A stretch of DNA of 64,000 nucleotides from Bradyrhizobium sp. RP6 (GCF_003837805.1 NZ_RQIT01000007.1:221512-285511); one strand, 5' to 3'. Positions 38,415 to 47,255 are shown, counted from the first letter of the stretch. Notes: generated from the sequence alone by a model not told the origin. Numbers and translations: made by a program.

Positions 38415-39569
38415 GTGAATAACATGCAGTGGGTCCCCATTGGCTCCGAACCTTTACCCCCGCCGCTGCCGCCCACGCAGGTCGAATTCACCGGCAACCG
38501 TTCCGAGTTCCGTAAATTGGTCACCAAGGGTGCCATGTTGGAGCTCGTCACCTTCGGTTTCTACCGGTTCTGGCTCGTCACCGACATCCGCCGCCATCTG
38601 TGGACGCACACCGCGGTCGACGGCGATGCGGCCGAATACACCGGACGGGCGAAGGAGCTCCTGATCGGCTTCCTGGTCGCGCTCGCGATCTTGGTGCCGA
38701 TCTATCTCGCCTACTTTCTGATCGGCATCGAGTTCGAGCGCTGGCAGGGCTTCGCCTCATTGCCACTGTTTATCGGCTTCTACGCCTTCGGCCAATTCGC
38801 GATTTTTCGTGCGCGGCGCTACCGACTGACGCGCACGATCTGGCGCGGCGTGCGGTTCTGGATGGACGGTTCGGGCTGGGCCTATGCGCTCCGTGCCATG
38901 CTGTGGGGCTTGCTTGTGGTCCTGACGCTCGGCCTGGCGCTGCCGTGGCGCGCAGCTGCGCTCGAGCGCTACAAGATGCAGCACACCCATTATGGCGAGC
39001 TCTCCGGCGACTTCGAAGGCGACGGCTGGACCTTCTTCAAGCGCGGCTGGTGGCTGTGGCTGCTCAGCCCGGTCGCGCTCGTGATCTTTCCGCTCGTACC
39101 GTTCCTCTACGCCGAGTTCAGGGCGCGCGAATGGCGCTGGTGGCTCGACGGCATCCGCATCGGCGGCGTTAGCCTGTCCTCGAACCTGCCTCATGACGCC
39201 TTCTATGGCCTGTACTGGAAGGTGATCGGCTGGTGGACGCTGCTCTCGGCCGTTTTCGGTGCCTATATGATCGGCGGTACCTTGCTCGTCGTGCAGCTCA
39301 CCGGCGTGCCAGTCGATCGGGTATTCGAGCCTGACGATGGCGCGAAGAGTATCCCGGTGGTGGCAATGATGGTCATCGGCTATTTCGCCGTCGCGCTTGC
39401 CGTCAACATCGTCATGCGCGTCTATCTTCAGCGCGATCTCTGGGCCAAGGTGCTGGAGACCGTCGAGGTGCACGATATCGCGGCCGCGGCGGATGTGCGT
39501 GGCAGCGGTCAGCTTGCCAGCGCGCTCGGCGAAGGCTTTGCCGACGGACTCGACGTTGCGGGATTTTGA
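38415..39569 (+). CDS. YjgN-family (DUF898) membrane protein
   Basis: 384 aa from GTG 38415, with GAGG at 8 bases; ATG 38424 is the alternative. Six or seven membrane helices in repeated DUF898 modules: TFGFYRFWLVTDIRRHLW, RRYRLTRTIWRGVRFWMDGS, LGLALPWRAAALERYKMQHT, REWRWWLDGIRIGGVSL. Proteins of this family are of unknown function. Its stop is 3 bases before the M48 protease start, a pairing seen elsewhere between YjgN-like and M48 genes, so the two probably act together at the inner membrane. Confidence 0.87.
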   Translation: MNNMQWVPIGSEPLPPPLPPTQVEFTGNRSEFRKLVTKGAMLELVTFGFYRFWLVTDIRRHLWTHTAVDGDAAEYTGRAKELLIGFLVALAILVPIYLAYFLIGIEFERWQGFASLPLFIGFYAFGQFAIFRARRYRLTRTIWRGVRFWMDGSGWAYALRAMLWGLLVVLTLGLALPWRAAALERYKMQHTHYGELSGDFEGDGWTFFKRGWWLWLLSPVALVIFPLVPFLYAEFRAREWRWWLDGIRIGGVSLSSNLPHDAFYGLYWKVIGWWTLLSAVFGAYMIGGTLLVVQLTGVPVDRVFEPDDGAKSIPVVAMMVIGYFAVALAVNIVMRVYLQRDLWAKVLETVEVHDIAAAADVRGSGQLASALGEGFADGLDVAGF

Positions 39570-39572
39570 GCT

Positions 39573-40682
39573 GTGAGTGACGTGTTTGCCGAGGCGCCGG
39601 CGCAGTCCGCCAAGCCGACCGTCTTCTTCGACGGCGTGTCCAGCCGCAAGCGGCAGGTTACGTTGACGCTCGGCGATGCGCTCGAGATATGCGAAGAGGG
39701 TGGGACGCCCGTTCGCTGGGCCTATGCCGAGATTCGCCGTGCCGACAGTCCCCCCGGGATCCTGCGCCTGGCCGCGATGTCCGCACCGCCGCTGGCGCGG
39801 CTCGAGATCCGTGACGGAGTGCTGGCGGCAGATGTGACCGCGCGCTGCATGCATCTCGACGAGCACCGGACCACGCGCCGCGGTGTCGCAAAGATTGTCG
39901 GCTGGTCGGTGGCTGCCGCCGTCTCCATCGTCTGCGTCGTCCTGTTTGGTGTGCCGCTCGCCGCCGATCGTCTCGCACCGCTGGTGCCGAAGCCGGTCGA
40001 GCGCCGCATCGGCGATGCCGCCGAAGTGCAGATGAAAACGATCTTCGGCCGCAGCGTCTGCGAAGACCCCGCGGGCAAGGCCGCCTTCACGAAGCTCGTC
40101 AACCGCTTGCGCGATGCCGCCGGCCTCGACGACACCATGACGGCGGGCGTGCTGCCGACCTCGGTGCCGAATGCCTTCGCGCTGCCCGGCGGCAAGGTGT
40201 TCGTGCTGAAGGGCCTGTTCGACAAGGCCGAAAGCCCCGACGAACTCGCAGGCATTCTCGCCCACGAGCTCGGCCATCTCAAGCATCACGACAACATGCG
40301 CGGCCTGATCTACAACGGCGGCACCTCGTTCCTGATCGGCCTGTTGTTTGGCGACGTCACCGGCTCCTCGGCCGTGATCTTCGCCTCGCGCAGCCTGGTC
40401 GAGGCGTCCTATTCGCGCGAGGCCGAGACCGGCGCCGACACCTTCGCTATCGAGATCATGCACAAGCTCGGCCGCTCGCCAAAACCCGCGGCTGAGCTGA
40501 TGTTTCGTATCACCGGCAAGGAGGGGGGCTCCGGTCTTGCCACGATCTTTGCCAGCCACCCGCTGACCGAGGACCGCCTCGCGCGCATGACGAAAGAGGA
40601 TCGTCCCCCCAGCGGCCCGCCGCTGCTGACCGACAAGGAGTGGCAGGCACTGAAGGGCATTTGCGGCAGCGGGAAGATGTGA
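39573..40682 (+). CDS. M48-family membrane metallopeptidase
   Basis: 369 aa. GTG start directly after the DUF898 stop. One membrane helix at about 110-132 (VGWSVAAAVSIVCVVLFGVPLA) anchors it, with the catalytic part outside or inside unresolved. Zinc motif HELGHLKHHD with a downstream third ligand in SREAETGADTFAIE. LPGGKVFVLKGLFDKAESPDE is the strongly conserved M48 beta-strand region. Probably degrades misfolded or small membrane proteins, coupled to the DUF898 partner. Confidence 0.9.
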   Translation: MSDVFAEAPAQSAKPTVFFDGVSSRKRQVTLTLGDALEICEEGGTPVRWAYAEIRRADSPPGILRLAAMSAPPLARLEIRDGVLAADVTARCMHLDEHRTTRRGVAKIVGWSVAAAVSIVCVVLFGVPLAADRLAPLVPKPVERRIGDAAEVQMKTIFGRSVCEDPAGKAAFTKLVNRLRDAAGLDDTMTAGVLPTSVPNAFALPGGKVFVLKGLFDKAESPDELAGILAHELGHLKHHDNMRGLIYNGGTSFLIGLLFGDVTGSSAVIFASRSLVEASYSREAETGADTFAIEIMHKLGRSPKPAAELMFRITGKEGGSGLATIFASHPLTEDRLARMTKEDRPPSGPPLLTDKEWQALKGICGSGKM

Positions 40683-40734
40683 GCGGAAAGGAACAATCGC
40701 ACCAGACCGGCATATCCTCTCTGAGAACGACAGG

Positions 40735-41235
40735 ATGTACCGCATGTCTTACAGTCGCTTCGCCGTGATGATCGCGGCCTCCACGCTGATCATGTTTGGG
40801 CTGATGTATCTCAACACGTTCGCCCTGGAGCACGTCTGGTACAGCCAGACCCGGACCTGGATGGCGCTGCTGATGGGCGCCGTCATGGCCGTCGTGATGC
40901 TGGCTTTCATGTGGGGCATGTACAGGAACCGTGCAGCGAACATCGCGATTTTGGCCGCCAGCGCCGTGGTGTTTGCCGTTTCGTTATGGCTCGTTCGCAG
41001 CCAGCAGACGGTGACCGACGTCGCCTATATGAAGGCGATGATTCCGCATCATTCGATCGCGGTGCTCACGAGCGAGCGCGCGCACATCAGGGATCCCCGC
41101 GTTCGCAAGCTGGCTGATGACATCATCGCGGCACAGGTGCGGGAGATCGGCGAGATGAAGCGGTTGATCGCCGAGCTGAAGGAGAAACCGGTGGCGGCAG
41201 ATGCAAAGGACCTGCCGCCAAGGCCGCCCACCTGA
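40735..41235 (+). CDS. DUF305-domain membrane protein
   Basis: 166 aa. Three membrane helices (residues 8-30, 41-61, 68-88) followed by a cytoplasmic or periplasmic DUF305 half: YMKAMIPHHSIAVLTSERAH and ADDIIAAQVREIGEMKRLI. The HH of IPHHS is the conserved metal-like pair. DUF305 proteins are ferritin-like four-helix relatives often found near copper and heavy-metal genes; none are seen here. ATG 40735 or 40744 are equally possible starts. Confidence 0.82.
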   Translation: MYRMSYSRFAVMIAASTLIMFGLMYLNTFALEHVWYSQTRTWMALLMGAVMAVVMLAFMWGMYRNRAANIAILAASAVVFAVSLWLVRSQQTVTDVAYMKAMIPHHSIAVLTSERAHIRDPRVRKLADDIIAAQVREIGEMKRLIAELKEKPVAADAKDLPPRPPT

Positions 41236-41238
41236 CGG

Positions 41239-41451
41239 CTACTTCGCCGGCGTGGCCGGCGCGTTCGAGCCCGTGGTGACGCTCGGCGCGTTGTTCGGAC
41301 TGGTCGACGTCGCCTGTGGCCCCACCTCGCGCCCATTGTAGAAGAAGACGGCCGCGACCACGGCGATCACGAAGATCGCACCGATCGCCCAGCCGACCGG
41401 GCTGTTGCGGCGTGCTCTGTCGGCCCTGCGGTCGTCATTCTGATAGGTCAT
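41239..41451 (-). CDS. Small single-pass membrane protein, 70 aa
   Basis: Start ATG 41451 with GGAGAG five bases upstream. Charged N-terminus (MTYQNDDRRADRARRNSPVG), one membrane helix (WAIGAIFVIAVVAAVFFY) and a Ser/Thr/Pro/Asn-rich tail (SPNNAPSVTTGSNAPATPAK). A type widespread in rhizobia with no known function. Convergent with the DUF305 gene, three bases apart. Confidence 0.7.
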   Translation of the reverse strand: MTYQNDDRRADRARRNSPVGWAIGAIFVIAVVAAVFFYNGREVGPQATSTSPNNAPSVTTGSNAPATPAK

Positions 41452-41529
41452 CGTGCTCTCCATCGCAAAGCAGGAGAACATCGCGCGATGCAAGCTGTTC
41501 CTAAAGTGGTGCGGGGTGGACGCGCAGCA

Positions 41530-42159
41530 TTACCTCGTCCCGTAGGCGCGGTCGCCGGCATCGCCAAGTCCCGGCAGGATGAACCCGTTCTCGTCGAGAC
41601 CTTCGTCCACCGCCGCCGTCCAGATCGGCACGTCCGGATGCAGACCGCGCAGCCGTTCGAGGCCTTCCGGCGCGCCGATCAGGCAGGCGAGGCGGATGTC
41701 CCTGGCGCCGCGCTCCTTCAGCCGGTCGATGGCGGCGACGGCGGTGTTGGCGGTGGCGACCACCGGCGTCACCACGATCGCCAGACGCTCGCTGAGATCG
41801 GACGGCGATTTGAAGAAGTACTCCACAGCGGCAAAGCTGTGCGGCTCACGGTAGAGCCCGATATGCGCGACGCGCGCGGTCGGCACCAGGTCCATCATGC
41901 CGTCGACGAAGGTGGTGCCGGCGCGCAGCATCGGTACGAACACGAGTTTCTTGCCGGCGATCTTGGCCGAGTGCATCGTCGCCAGCGGCGTCTCGATGAC
42001 GGTGTCAGCGAGCGGCAGGTCGCGCGTCACCTCATAGCACAGGAGCATGCCGATCTCCTTGATCAGTTCGCGGAACGACTTGGTCGAGATGGACTTGTCC
42101 CGCACCAGCGTCAGCTTGTGCTGCACCAGGGGATGATCGACGATCGTGACGCCTTCCAT
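41530..42159 (-). CDS. upp: Uracil phosphoribosyltransferase (URC-pathway type)
   Basis: 209 aa, normal UPRT length. Clear family body: [52 protein letters not shown], and the uracil-binding end [17 protein letters not shown]. The PRPP loop, normally DPMLATGGS, is TPVVATANT at 131-139, and ILRAGLGM is MLRAGTTF. It follows the two URC genes on the same strand with a repeat between, matching the URC6-like role of converting uracil to UMP for degradation. A housekeeping Upp elsewhere in the genome is likely. Confidence 0.85.
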   Translation of the reverse strand: MEGVTIVDHPLVQHKLTLVRDKSISTKSFRELIKEIGMLLCYEVTRDLPLADTVIETPLATMHSAKIAGKKLVFVPMLRAGTTFVDGMMDLVPTARVAHIGLYREPHSFAAVEYFFKSPSDLSERLAIVVTPVVATANTAVAAIDRLKERGARDIRLACLIGAPEGLERLRGLHPDVPIWTAAVDEGLDENGFILPGLGDAGDRAYGTR

Positions 42160-42185
42160 GGGATGCTCCTGAAATTCATCGAGCT

Positions 42186-42264
42186 GTCATTGCGAGCGTA
42201 GCGAAGCAATCCAGAGTCTCACCGCGGAAGGATTCTGGATTGCTTCGCTGCGCTCGCAATGACG
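42186..42264. repeat. Intergenic palindromic repeat, GTCATTGCGAG type
   Basis: GTCATTGCGAGCGTAGCG with AAGCAATCCAGA on the left and CTGGATTGCTTCGCTGCG with CTCGCAATGAC on the right. The two ends are exact or near-exact inverted copies. It lies between the URC4-type gene and upp, within what otherwise looks like one operon. Confidence 0.88.
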
Positions 42265-42292
42265 CGGGTGGTCGCAAATCTTCGTCCATGCT

Positions 42293-43531
42293 CTAAAACA
42301 CCGTGCCGTCGCTGATCACCTTGAGCGGCGGTGAACCATCCGGACGGCACGAAAAGGCAATTGTGCGGCCCGCCGCCCAGGTGCCGCCTTCGAGGATGCT
42401 CGCAAGCGGCAAGGTTTCAGGCGTACGGCCAAGCTTTGCGCGAATGCGCTCCGCCAGCCTGTCGAGCAATGCAACCGTCAGCGCACGCCACTCCACGACG
42501 AGCAGCGAATCCACCGCATGCGCACGCGCGGCATCGGTGGGATCGCGCAGGCGCAGCACCTCATGGTCGACGAACAGGCCGCCATTGCGATATTCGGCAA
42601 GCCCCGTGAGGCCGTCGATATCGGTGACGTCAAAGCCGGCGCGCTGCAGCGGCTCGATCAGCGAATAGCTCAGCCATTGCGACAGCTTGTGCAAGGGCAC
42701 GAGCCCCGCGGTAGCGCCATCCGTCTTGATCGCGGGATGGCGCCAGCAATCGCCGAGCGGGACGCCCGCGAGCTCGAGTCGCGAGGGCCAGATCGGTCCG
42801 AGCTGGTTCAGCACCGCGGACAGGATCGCGGGCGCGGCGATGGTGGTGCCGAAAGCCTGCGCCGCGATGTGATCGAACAGGCCTCCCGGGCGCGGCGTGT
42901 CGTGGAGGCCGAACACCTCCGCACGCTCTGTCGCCAGCTTGCCGAGACGCTGCAGCAGATCGGTGCGCCCCTCGAGGCCGAGCAGCGGATTGGCATCGCT
43001 CGCCTGAAAGGCGGAGGTGAGTGCGGGGAGCGGCAGTTTGGCGAGCACATCCGCATCGGCCCTGAATGGCGCACGCGCATCGCGCGCGAGGAGACCGCTC
43101 GCGAACATGTCGAGGCTGGCGATCGCAAGCCCCTCGGAGCGGCCGATCGCTTCGCCCGTCGCGGCGTCGCGGTATCGCCACGCAGCGCCTGCGCCGGCAT
43201 CGAGCAGCACGCTGACGATCGCAAGATCGAACTCCGCGCGCGCCCGCGCGGCGCGATCCGGCCAGGACGCAGCGTCTGCAAGCCGCGCCCAACGGTCGAC
43301 GCCGCCAAGCACGAAGTGCCTCCACCGCGCGTGGAAGGGGACATCCAGCGTCGGATAGGCTTGTCGCGTCACCGCAAGCACCGCCTCCGCGACGCCATCC
43401 ATGCGGTCGAGATCGATCGTGAAGTGCGAGAGCCCGCCGGCGAGGCCGATCTCGAGCATCTGCCCCGCCCGCGCGCGGACCGCGCTTGCGGTGAGCAGCG
43501 AGCGTGCCTCTCGTTCCAAAGAGTCCGACAT
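42293..43531 (-). CDS. URC4/Urg3-family (DUF1688) protein, uracil catabolism
   Basis: 412 aa from ATG 43531; the preceding in-frame GTG adds one residue. Matches the URC4 family by its N-terminus (SLLTASAVRARAGQMLEIGL, HFTIDLDRMDGVAEAVLA), the middle (YPTLDVPFHARWRHFVLGG) and the C-terminal VEWRALTVALLDRLAERIR. Family members are essential for uracil use by the URC route but their reaction is not firmly assigned. Starts 7 bases after the URC1-like stop, so translationally coupled. Confidence 0.85.
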   Translation of the reverse strand: MSDSLEREARSLLTASAVRARAGQMLEIGLAGGLSHFTIDLDRMDGVAEAVLAVTRQAYPTLDVPFHARWRHFVLGGVDRWARLADAASWPDRAARARAEFDLAIVSVLLDAGAGAAWRYRDAATGEAIGRSEGLAIASLDMFASGLLARDARAPFRADADVLAKLPLPALTSAFQASDANPLLGLEGRTDLLQRLGKLATERAEVFGLHDTPRPGGLFDHIAAQAFGTTIAAPAILSAVLNQLGPIWPSRLELAGVPLGDCWRHPAIKTDGATAGLVPLHKLSQWLSYSLIEPLQRAGFDVTDIDGLTGLAEYRNGGLFVDHEVLRLRDPTDAARAHAVDSLLVVEWRALTVALLDRLAERIRAKLGRTPETLPLASILEGGTWAAGRTIAFSCRPDGSPPLKVISDGTVF

Positions 43532-43538
43532 CACGCGA

Positions 43539-44795
43539 TCAGTATTTTTCCAGCGAGCGTCCGACCACGCCGTTCACGTCCTGCTCCGGCGCGATGTCGG
43601 TCGAGTAATAGCCGGCGGCCTTCTTCGCGGCGATCTCGACATAGGCGTCGGCCGGAATCAGCTCCGGCGGGATCGGCACGCGCTCGACGATGTCGATGCC
43701 CTGCGAGGTCAGCGCGTCGTGTTTCATGTCGCTCATCGAGAGGAAGCGGTCGATGCGCTTGAGGCCGAGCCAATGAATCGTATCCGGCATCAATTGCTGG
43801 AAGCGCGCATCCTGCACGCCGGCGACGCATTCGGTGCGCTCGAAATAGGCCGCGGCTGCGTCGCCGTCCTCCTGGCGCTTGCGCGCGTTGTAGACCAGGA
43901 ATTTCGTGACCTCGCCGAGTGCGCGGCCCTCCTTGCGGTTGTAGACGACGAGGCCGAGCCCGCCCTCCTGCGCACCGCGCGCGGATTCCTCGATGCCGTG
44001 GATCAGGTAGGGACGGCAGGTGCAGATGTCGGAGCCGAACACGTCGGAGCCGTTGCACTCGTCATGCACGCGGCAGGTGATCCTGGTGCGATGGTCAGGC
44101 AGCTTGGTGACGTCGCCGAACAGATAAACCGTGGTGCCGCCGATCGGCGGCAGGAACACTTTCATGTCCGGCCGCGTCACCAGCTCCGGGAACATGCCGG
44201 CAGTCTGCTCGAACAGTGTGCGCCGCAGCTCGGTCTCGCCGGTGCCGAAGCGCGCGGCAAGCCCGGGCAGGTGCCACACCGGATCGATCGCGATCTTCAC
44301 CACGGATACGCTGCCATTGGCATGCACGACCTCGCCGTCGGCGCGCAGCCGCTTTGCGGCCAGCGCCTCGCGGATCTCCGGCAGGTCGAGCCGCGCCCGC
44401 GTCACCGCGATGCTCGGGCGGATATCGGCGCCTTCGGCGATCTCCTGGCGGAAGTTCTCGGCGACGAGATGCCCCCAGGGATCGAGCGCCACGATTTTTG
44501 TGGGATCGCTCCATTGCTCGAACGGCCCAATGGTCGCGGCGGGAAACGTGTTGGTGAGATCGGGACGCCGTATGGGATCGAGCGCGCCGGCGGAGACGGC
44601 GAGCGCGCGGTACATCGCATAGGATCCGCCATGACTGCCGATCACGTTGCGGTCTCCGGCGCGCGACACCGTGCCGACGATCGGCCCACGGGCGCGCGCA
44701 TCGGTGGCGCCCCAATGGATCGGAAAGGCGGCCTTCCTGCCCGGCTCCGGATGGGAGGTCAGGCGGATGTGGTCGGTACGGTTGGCGCGGCTCAT
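43539..44795 (-). CDS. URC1-type GTP cyclohydrolase II-family protein
   Basis: 418 aa, much longer than riboflavin-pathway GTP cyclohydrolase II. About 230 N-terminal residues (GATDARARGPIVGTVSRAG, GHLVAENFRQE) precede a RibA-like domain. Zinc ligands Cys 247, 258 and 260 are kept (ECNGSDVFGSDICTC), as are VVYNRKEGRALG and GIDIVERVPIP. This split is the URC1 pattern. URC1 acts on the uracil nucleotide and leads to ribosylurea, the second eukaryotic/bacterial pyrimidine degradation route. First gene of the operon, preceded by a structured leader and GGGAG at 7 bases. Confidence 0.87.
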   Translation of the reverse strand: MSRANRTDHIRLTSHPEPGRKAAFPIHWGATDARARGPIVGTVSRAGDRNVIGSHGGSYAMYRALAVSAGALDPIRRPDLTNTFPAATIGPFEQWSDPTKIVALDPWGHLVAENFRQEIAEGADIRPSIAVTRARLDLPEIREALAAKRLRADGEVVHANGSVSVVKIAIDPVWHLPGLAARFGTGETELRRTLFEQTAGMFPELVTRPDMKVFLPPIGGTTVYLFGDVTKLPDHRTRITCRVHDECNGSDVFGSDICTCRPYLIHGIEESARGAQEGGLGLVVYNRKEGRALGEVTKFLVYNARKRQEDGDAAAAYFERTECVAGVQDARFQQLMPDTIHWLGLKRIDRFLSMSDMKHDALTSQGIDIVERVPIPPELIPADAYVEIAAKKAAGYYSTDIAPEQDVNGVVGRSLEKY

Positions 44796-44807
44796 GTCCA
44801 GGCTCCC

Positions 44808-44882
44808 AAAAAGCCAACGGCCCGCCGCTGGGACGGGCCTGGCTCGCTTGCGCTGCCTGACAGGAACAGCGGCGACGCAAGC
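44808..44882 (-). promoter_or_regulatory. Structured leader of the URC operon, attenuator-like
   Basis: On the minus strand two hairpins are packed directly between promoter and ribosome site. The first: CAAGC and CAGCG (plus-strand 44878-44882, 44867-44871) pair with GCTTGCGCTG (44846-44855), extended by CCT/AGG. The second: AGCCA/GGCCCG (44812-44824) pair with CGGGCC/TGGCT (44834-44844), and read on the minus strand it is followed at once by TTTTT. This has the form of an intrinsic terminator 17 bases upstream of the start codon. Confidence 0.65.
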
Positions 44883-44894
44883 TCAATCCAACAT

Positions 44895-44922
44895 ATTGTA
44901 GCGGCCGGCGACGACAGACAAG
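44895..44922 (-). promoter_or_regulatory. Sigma70-like promoter of the URC operon
   Basis: Minus-strand CTTGTC (44917-44922) and TACAAT (44895-44900) with 16 bases between. Predicted start near 44888 would give a leader of about 90 bases containing both hairpins. Confidence 0.6.
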
Positions 44923-45178
44923 TTAATCGTGCCGGGCGGCAGGGCCATTTGCGACCAAATTCCTGTCATCAACGGCCCTGCAAAGTTCGCCTTCAGCGCC
45001 GGGCGCACGCGCTGGCCAAAGCGCGCAGCTCTGCCGGCGGCATCTGCTTAAGGAATTGAAGTATTTATACTTTTCATGTTTTCAAGGGGTTGTTTATCCT
45101 TTCGCTCGGCCAGCGTCGAATCCCGGACTAAACGTGTCATTCGTCCAATCGCAGATCGTCCTTGTCTTGGAGACCCCA

Positions 45179-46306
45179 ATGCCCGCCGCCAGCTACATCG
45201 ACCCTCGCAACGGAAAACTCTATCCGCTGGACCAGCCGCGCTGGTGCTCGGACGAGCGTACGCCGCTGCTGGTGACGCCCGGTGCCGGCATCTCCCGCGA
45301 GGACATCGATGGCCGGACGCGGTCGCTGTGGCGCTACCGGGCGGCATTGCCGGTCGAGATCGCCGATCCGATCTCGCTTGGCGAGGGCTGCACGCCGCTG
45401 ATCCAGCAAGGTTGGGGTGACCTGCGGCCCTTCTTCAAGCTCGAATGGTTCAATCCGACCGGCAGCTTCAAGGACCGCGGCTCTTCGGTGATGCTCTCCT
45501 TCCTGCGGCAGATCGGTGTCGATGCCATTCTGGAGGACTCGTCGGGCAATGGCGGCTCGTCGATGGCAGGGCTTGGCGCCGCCGGCGGCATGCGCGTGAA
45601 GATCCTCGCGCCCGCGTCCACCTCGCCGGCCAAGATCGCGCAGGTCCGCGCCTACGGCGCGACGGTGCAACTCGTCGAAGGCCCGCGCGAGGAGTCGGAA
45701 GCCGAAGCCATTCGCCAGTCGAGCCAGACCTTCTATGCCAGCCACAATTGGCAGCCGTTCTTCCTCGAAGGCACCAAATCGCTCGCCTACGAGATCTGGG
45801 AAGACCTCGGCTTCCGCGCACCCGACAACGTCATCGTTCCTGTCGGCGCCGGCAGCAGCCTCTTGGGGTGCGCCTTCGGCTTCCGCGAGTTGTTGAAGGC
45901 CGGGCAGATATCGAAACTGCCGCGCCTGTTCGCGGCGCAGCCGCTGAATTGCTCGCCGATCGATGCGAGCTTCAAGGCCGGTGTCGATACGCCCGTCGCG
46001 CGCGAGGTGCACAAGACCATCGCCGAAGGCACCGCCATCAAGAGCCCGCTGCGCCTGCGCGAGATCATCGCAGCTCTGCGCGAGAGCGGCGGCAGCACGA
46101 TTGCCCTCAGCGAGGACGAAATCGTCGCCGCCTTGCGCCGTCTCGCCCGCCAGGGCCTGTTCGCCGAGCCGACCAGCGCCAGCGCGGCGGCCGCGCTGGA
46201 CAAGCTCGCAGCCACTGGTGCGATCAAGCCGACCGAGACTACGGTGGCGGTCCTCACCGGCACCGGGCTGAAGGCCGCGACCACTGTGGCTGATCTGGTG
46301 CAATAG
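45179..46306 (+). CDS. Threonine synthase-like PLP enzyme
   Basis: 375 aa from ATG 45179 with TTGGAGA at 8 bases. The longer frame to 45056 is not conserved. Fold type II PLP protein: zinc-free N-terminus, PLP lysine in FNPTGSFKDRGSSVM, phosphate-binding EDSSGNGGSSMAG, VIVPVGAGSSLLG, late EPTSASAAAAL. Threonine synthase or the related 2-amino-acid lyases are the best match; substrate could be phosphohomoserine or another amino acid. Divergent from the URC operon with 383 bases between starts; a functional link is not shown. Confidence 0.82.
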   Translation: MPAASYIDPRNGKLYPLDQPRWCSDERTPLLVTPGAGISREDIDGRTRSLWRYRAALPVEIADPISLGEGCTPLIQQGWGDLRPFFKLEWFNPTGSFKDRGSSVMLSFLRQIGVDAILEDSSGNGGSSMAGLGAAGGMRVKILAPASTSPAKIAQVRAYGATVQLVEGPREESEAEAIRQSSQTFYASHNWQPFFLEGTKSLAYEIWEDLGFRAPDNVIVPVGAGSSLLGCAFGFRELLKAGQISKLPRLFAAQPLNCSPIDASFKAGVDTPVAREVHKTIAEGTAIKSPLRLREIIAALRESGGSTIALSEDEIVAALRRLARQGLFAEPTSASAAAALDKLAATGAIKPTETTVAVLTGTGLKAATTVADLVQ

Positions 46307-46325
46307 GTCGGAGCGGGGCGCCGTT

Positions 46326-46348
46326 CTTACCCTCCAGAGGAGGGTAAG
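46326..46348. terminator. Hairpin between convergent genes, possible bidirectional terminator
   Basis: CTTACCCTCC, three bases AGA, GGAGGGTAAG: a perfect 10-base stem with minimal loop, 20 bases after the threonine-synthase-like stop and 8 bases before the end of the convergent gene. There is no T-run, so the terminator role is inferred from position. Confidence 0.5.
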
Positions 46349-46355
46349 TACGACC

Positions 46356-47171
46356 TCACTCCCTCAGGTCATTCACCCGCTTCACCCACGCGCGCACATC
46401 CGCGAGCACGGCGGGCAGGACCGCCTTGACCTCAGCCACCGTCATGCCGGCCTTGATGCGGGGATCGTACAGCAGATTGAGAATGTACTGGTCGTAGACG
46501 TCGAAATAGCCCATCGAGACGTTGTCGTTGAACATGGTCCACGGCACGCTCGTGGTATCGTTGATGGGCCCGAGCGATTGCAGGAGCTCCTCATAGGCGC
46601 AGTCGAGAAAGACGAAATCGCCGTTGTCCACGGTGAGGATGACGTCGGAATGCTCGATCTCGAAATTGTCGTTCTTGCGGAAGCCGGACAGGCATTGCGG
46701 GTCGAGCGAGGTGCGGATCTCGCGCGCCTTCTCCGCGCCGTAGAAGCTCGTGATGGTGCGGAAGAGATCGCGGTCGCGCACCAGCTTCACCCGGACGTTC
46801 GCCGCTTCGTTGGTGTCGATCATGGCGATGTCGAGATGCTGCACGCGCCTGCCGATGTCGGCCACGACCTTTGCGAGCTGCGTCTTGCGGTCGGCGCGCT
46901 CGCTCTCGGCGAACACGCGCACCGGCCCGTCGAACTTGCGGATGCGGTCGACGCGGCCGGCGAGATGATATTCGGCGCCGAATGCCGTCTTCAGGAAGCC
47001 TTCGACGATCTCGCCGTCGGTGAAGCTCTTCTTCTCGGCGCGCTGACGCGAGGAGATCGCGGCCAGTTCGCCCGCGGCAGCCATTGGGGCGGTGTCAGGC
47101 ACCAATGTGAGCGCGGCGAGCGCCAGCAGGGCGATGCGAAGGGCGGGCGAGGACGGAGTGAATGCGCTCAT
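46356..47171 (-). CDS. Exported protein, DUF2927-like
   Basis: 271 aa. Signal peptide (LRIALLALAALTLVPDTAPM). The mature part has SFTDGEIVEGFLKTAFGAEY, KFDGPVRVFAESERADRK, two Cys in DPQCLSGFRKND and DCAYEELLQSLGP, and a conserved late block (MFNDNVSMGYFDVYDQYIL, NLLYDPRIKAGMT). The order of blocks recalls the DUF2927 family of secreted proteins with unknown role. Faces the threonine-synthase-like gene. Confidence 0.65.
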   Translation of the reverse strand: MSAFTPSSPALRIALLALAALTLVPDTAPMAAAGELAAISSRQRAEKKSFTDGEIVEGFLKTAFGAEYHLAGRVDRIRKFDGPVRVFAESERADRKTQLAKVVADIGRRVQHLDIAMIDTNEAANVRVKLVRDRDLFRTITSFYGAEKAREIRTSLDPQCLSGFRKNDNFEIEHSDVILTVDNGDFVFLDCAYEELLQSLGPINDTTSVPWTMFNDNVSMGYFDVYDQYILNLLYDPRIKAGMTVAEVKAVLPAVLADVRAWVKRVNDLRE

Positions 47172-47255
47172 ATTTGCCCGACGCTGCCGTATTCACGCCG
47201 CGCGCACAAGTCCACAAATCTACGCGCCTTGCCGGTTCCCGCTGCGGCTGTTCGG

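Noticed and set aside
38757..40745. Antisense reading frame of 662 codons across the DUF898 and M48 genes
   Set aside because: It covers parts of two well-recognised genes on the other strand and their junction; no family features.
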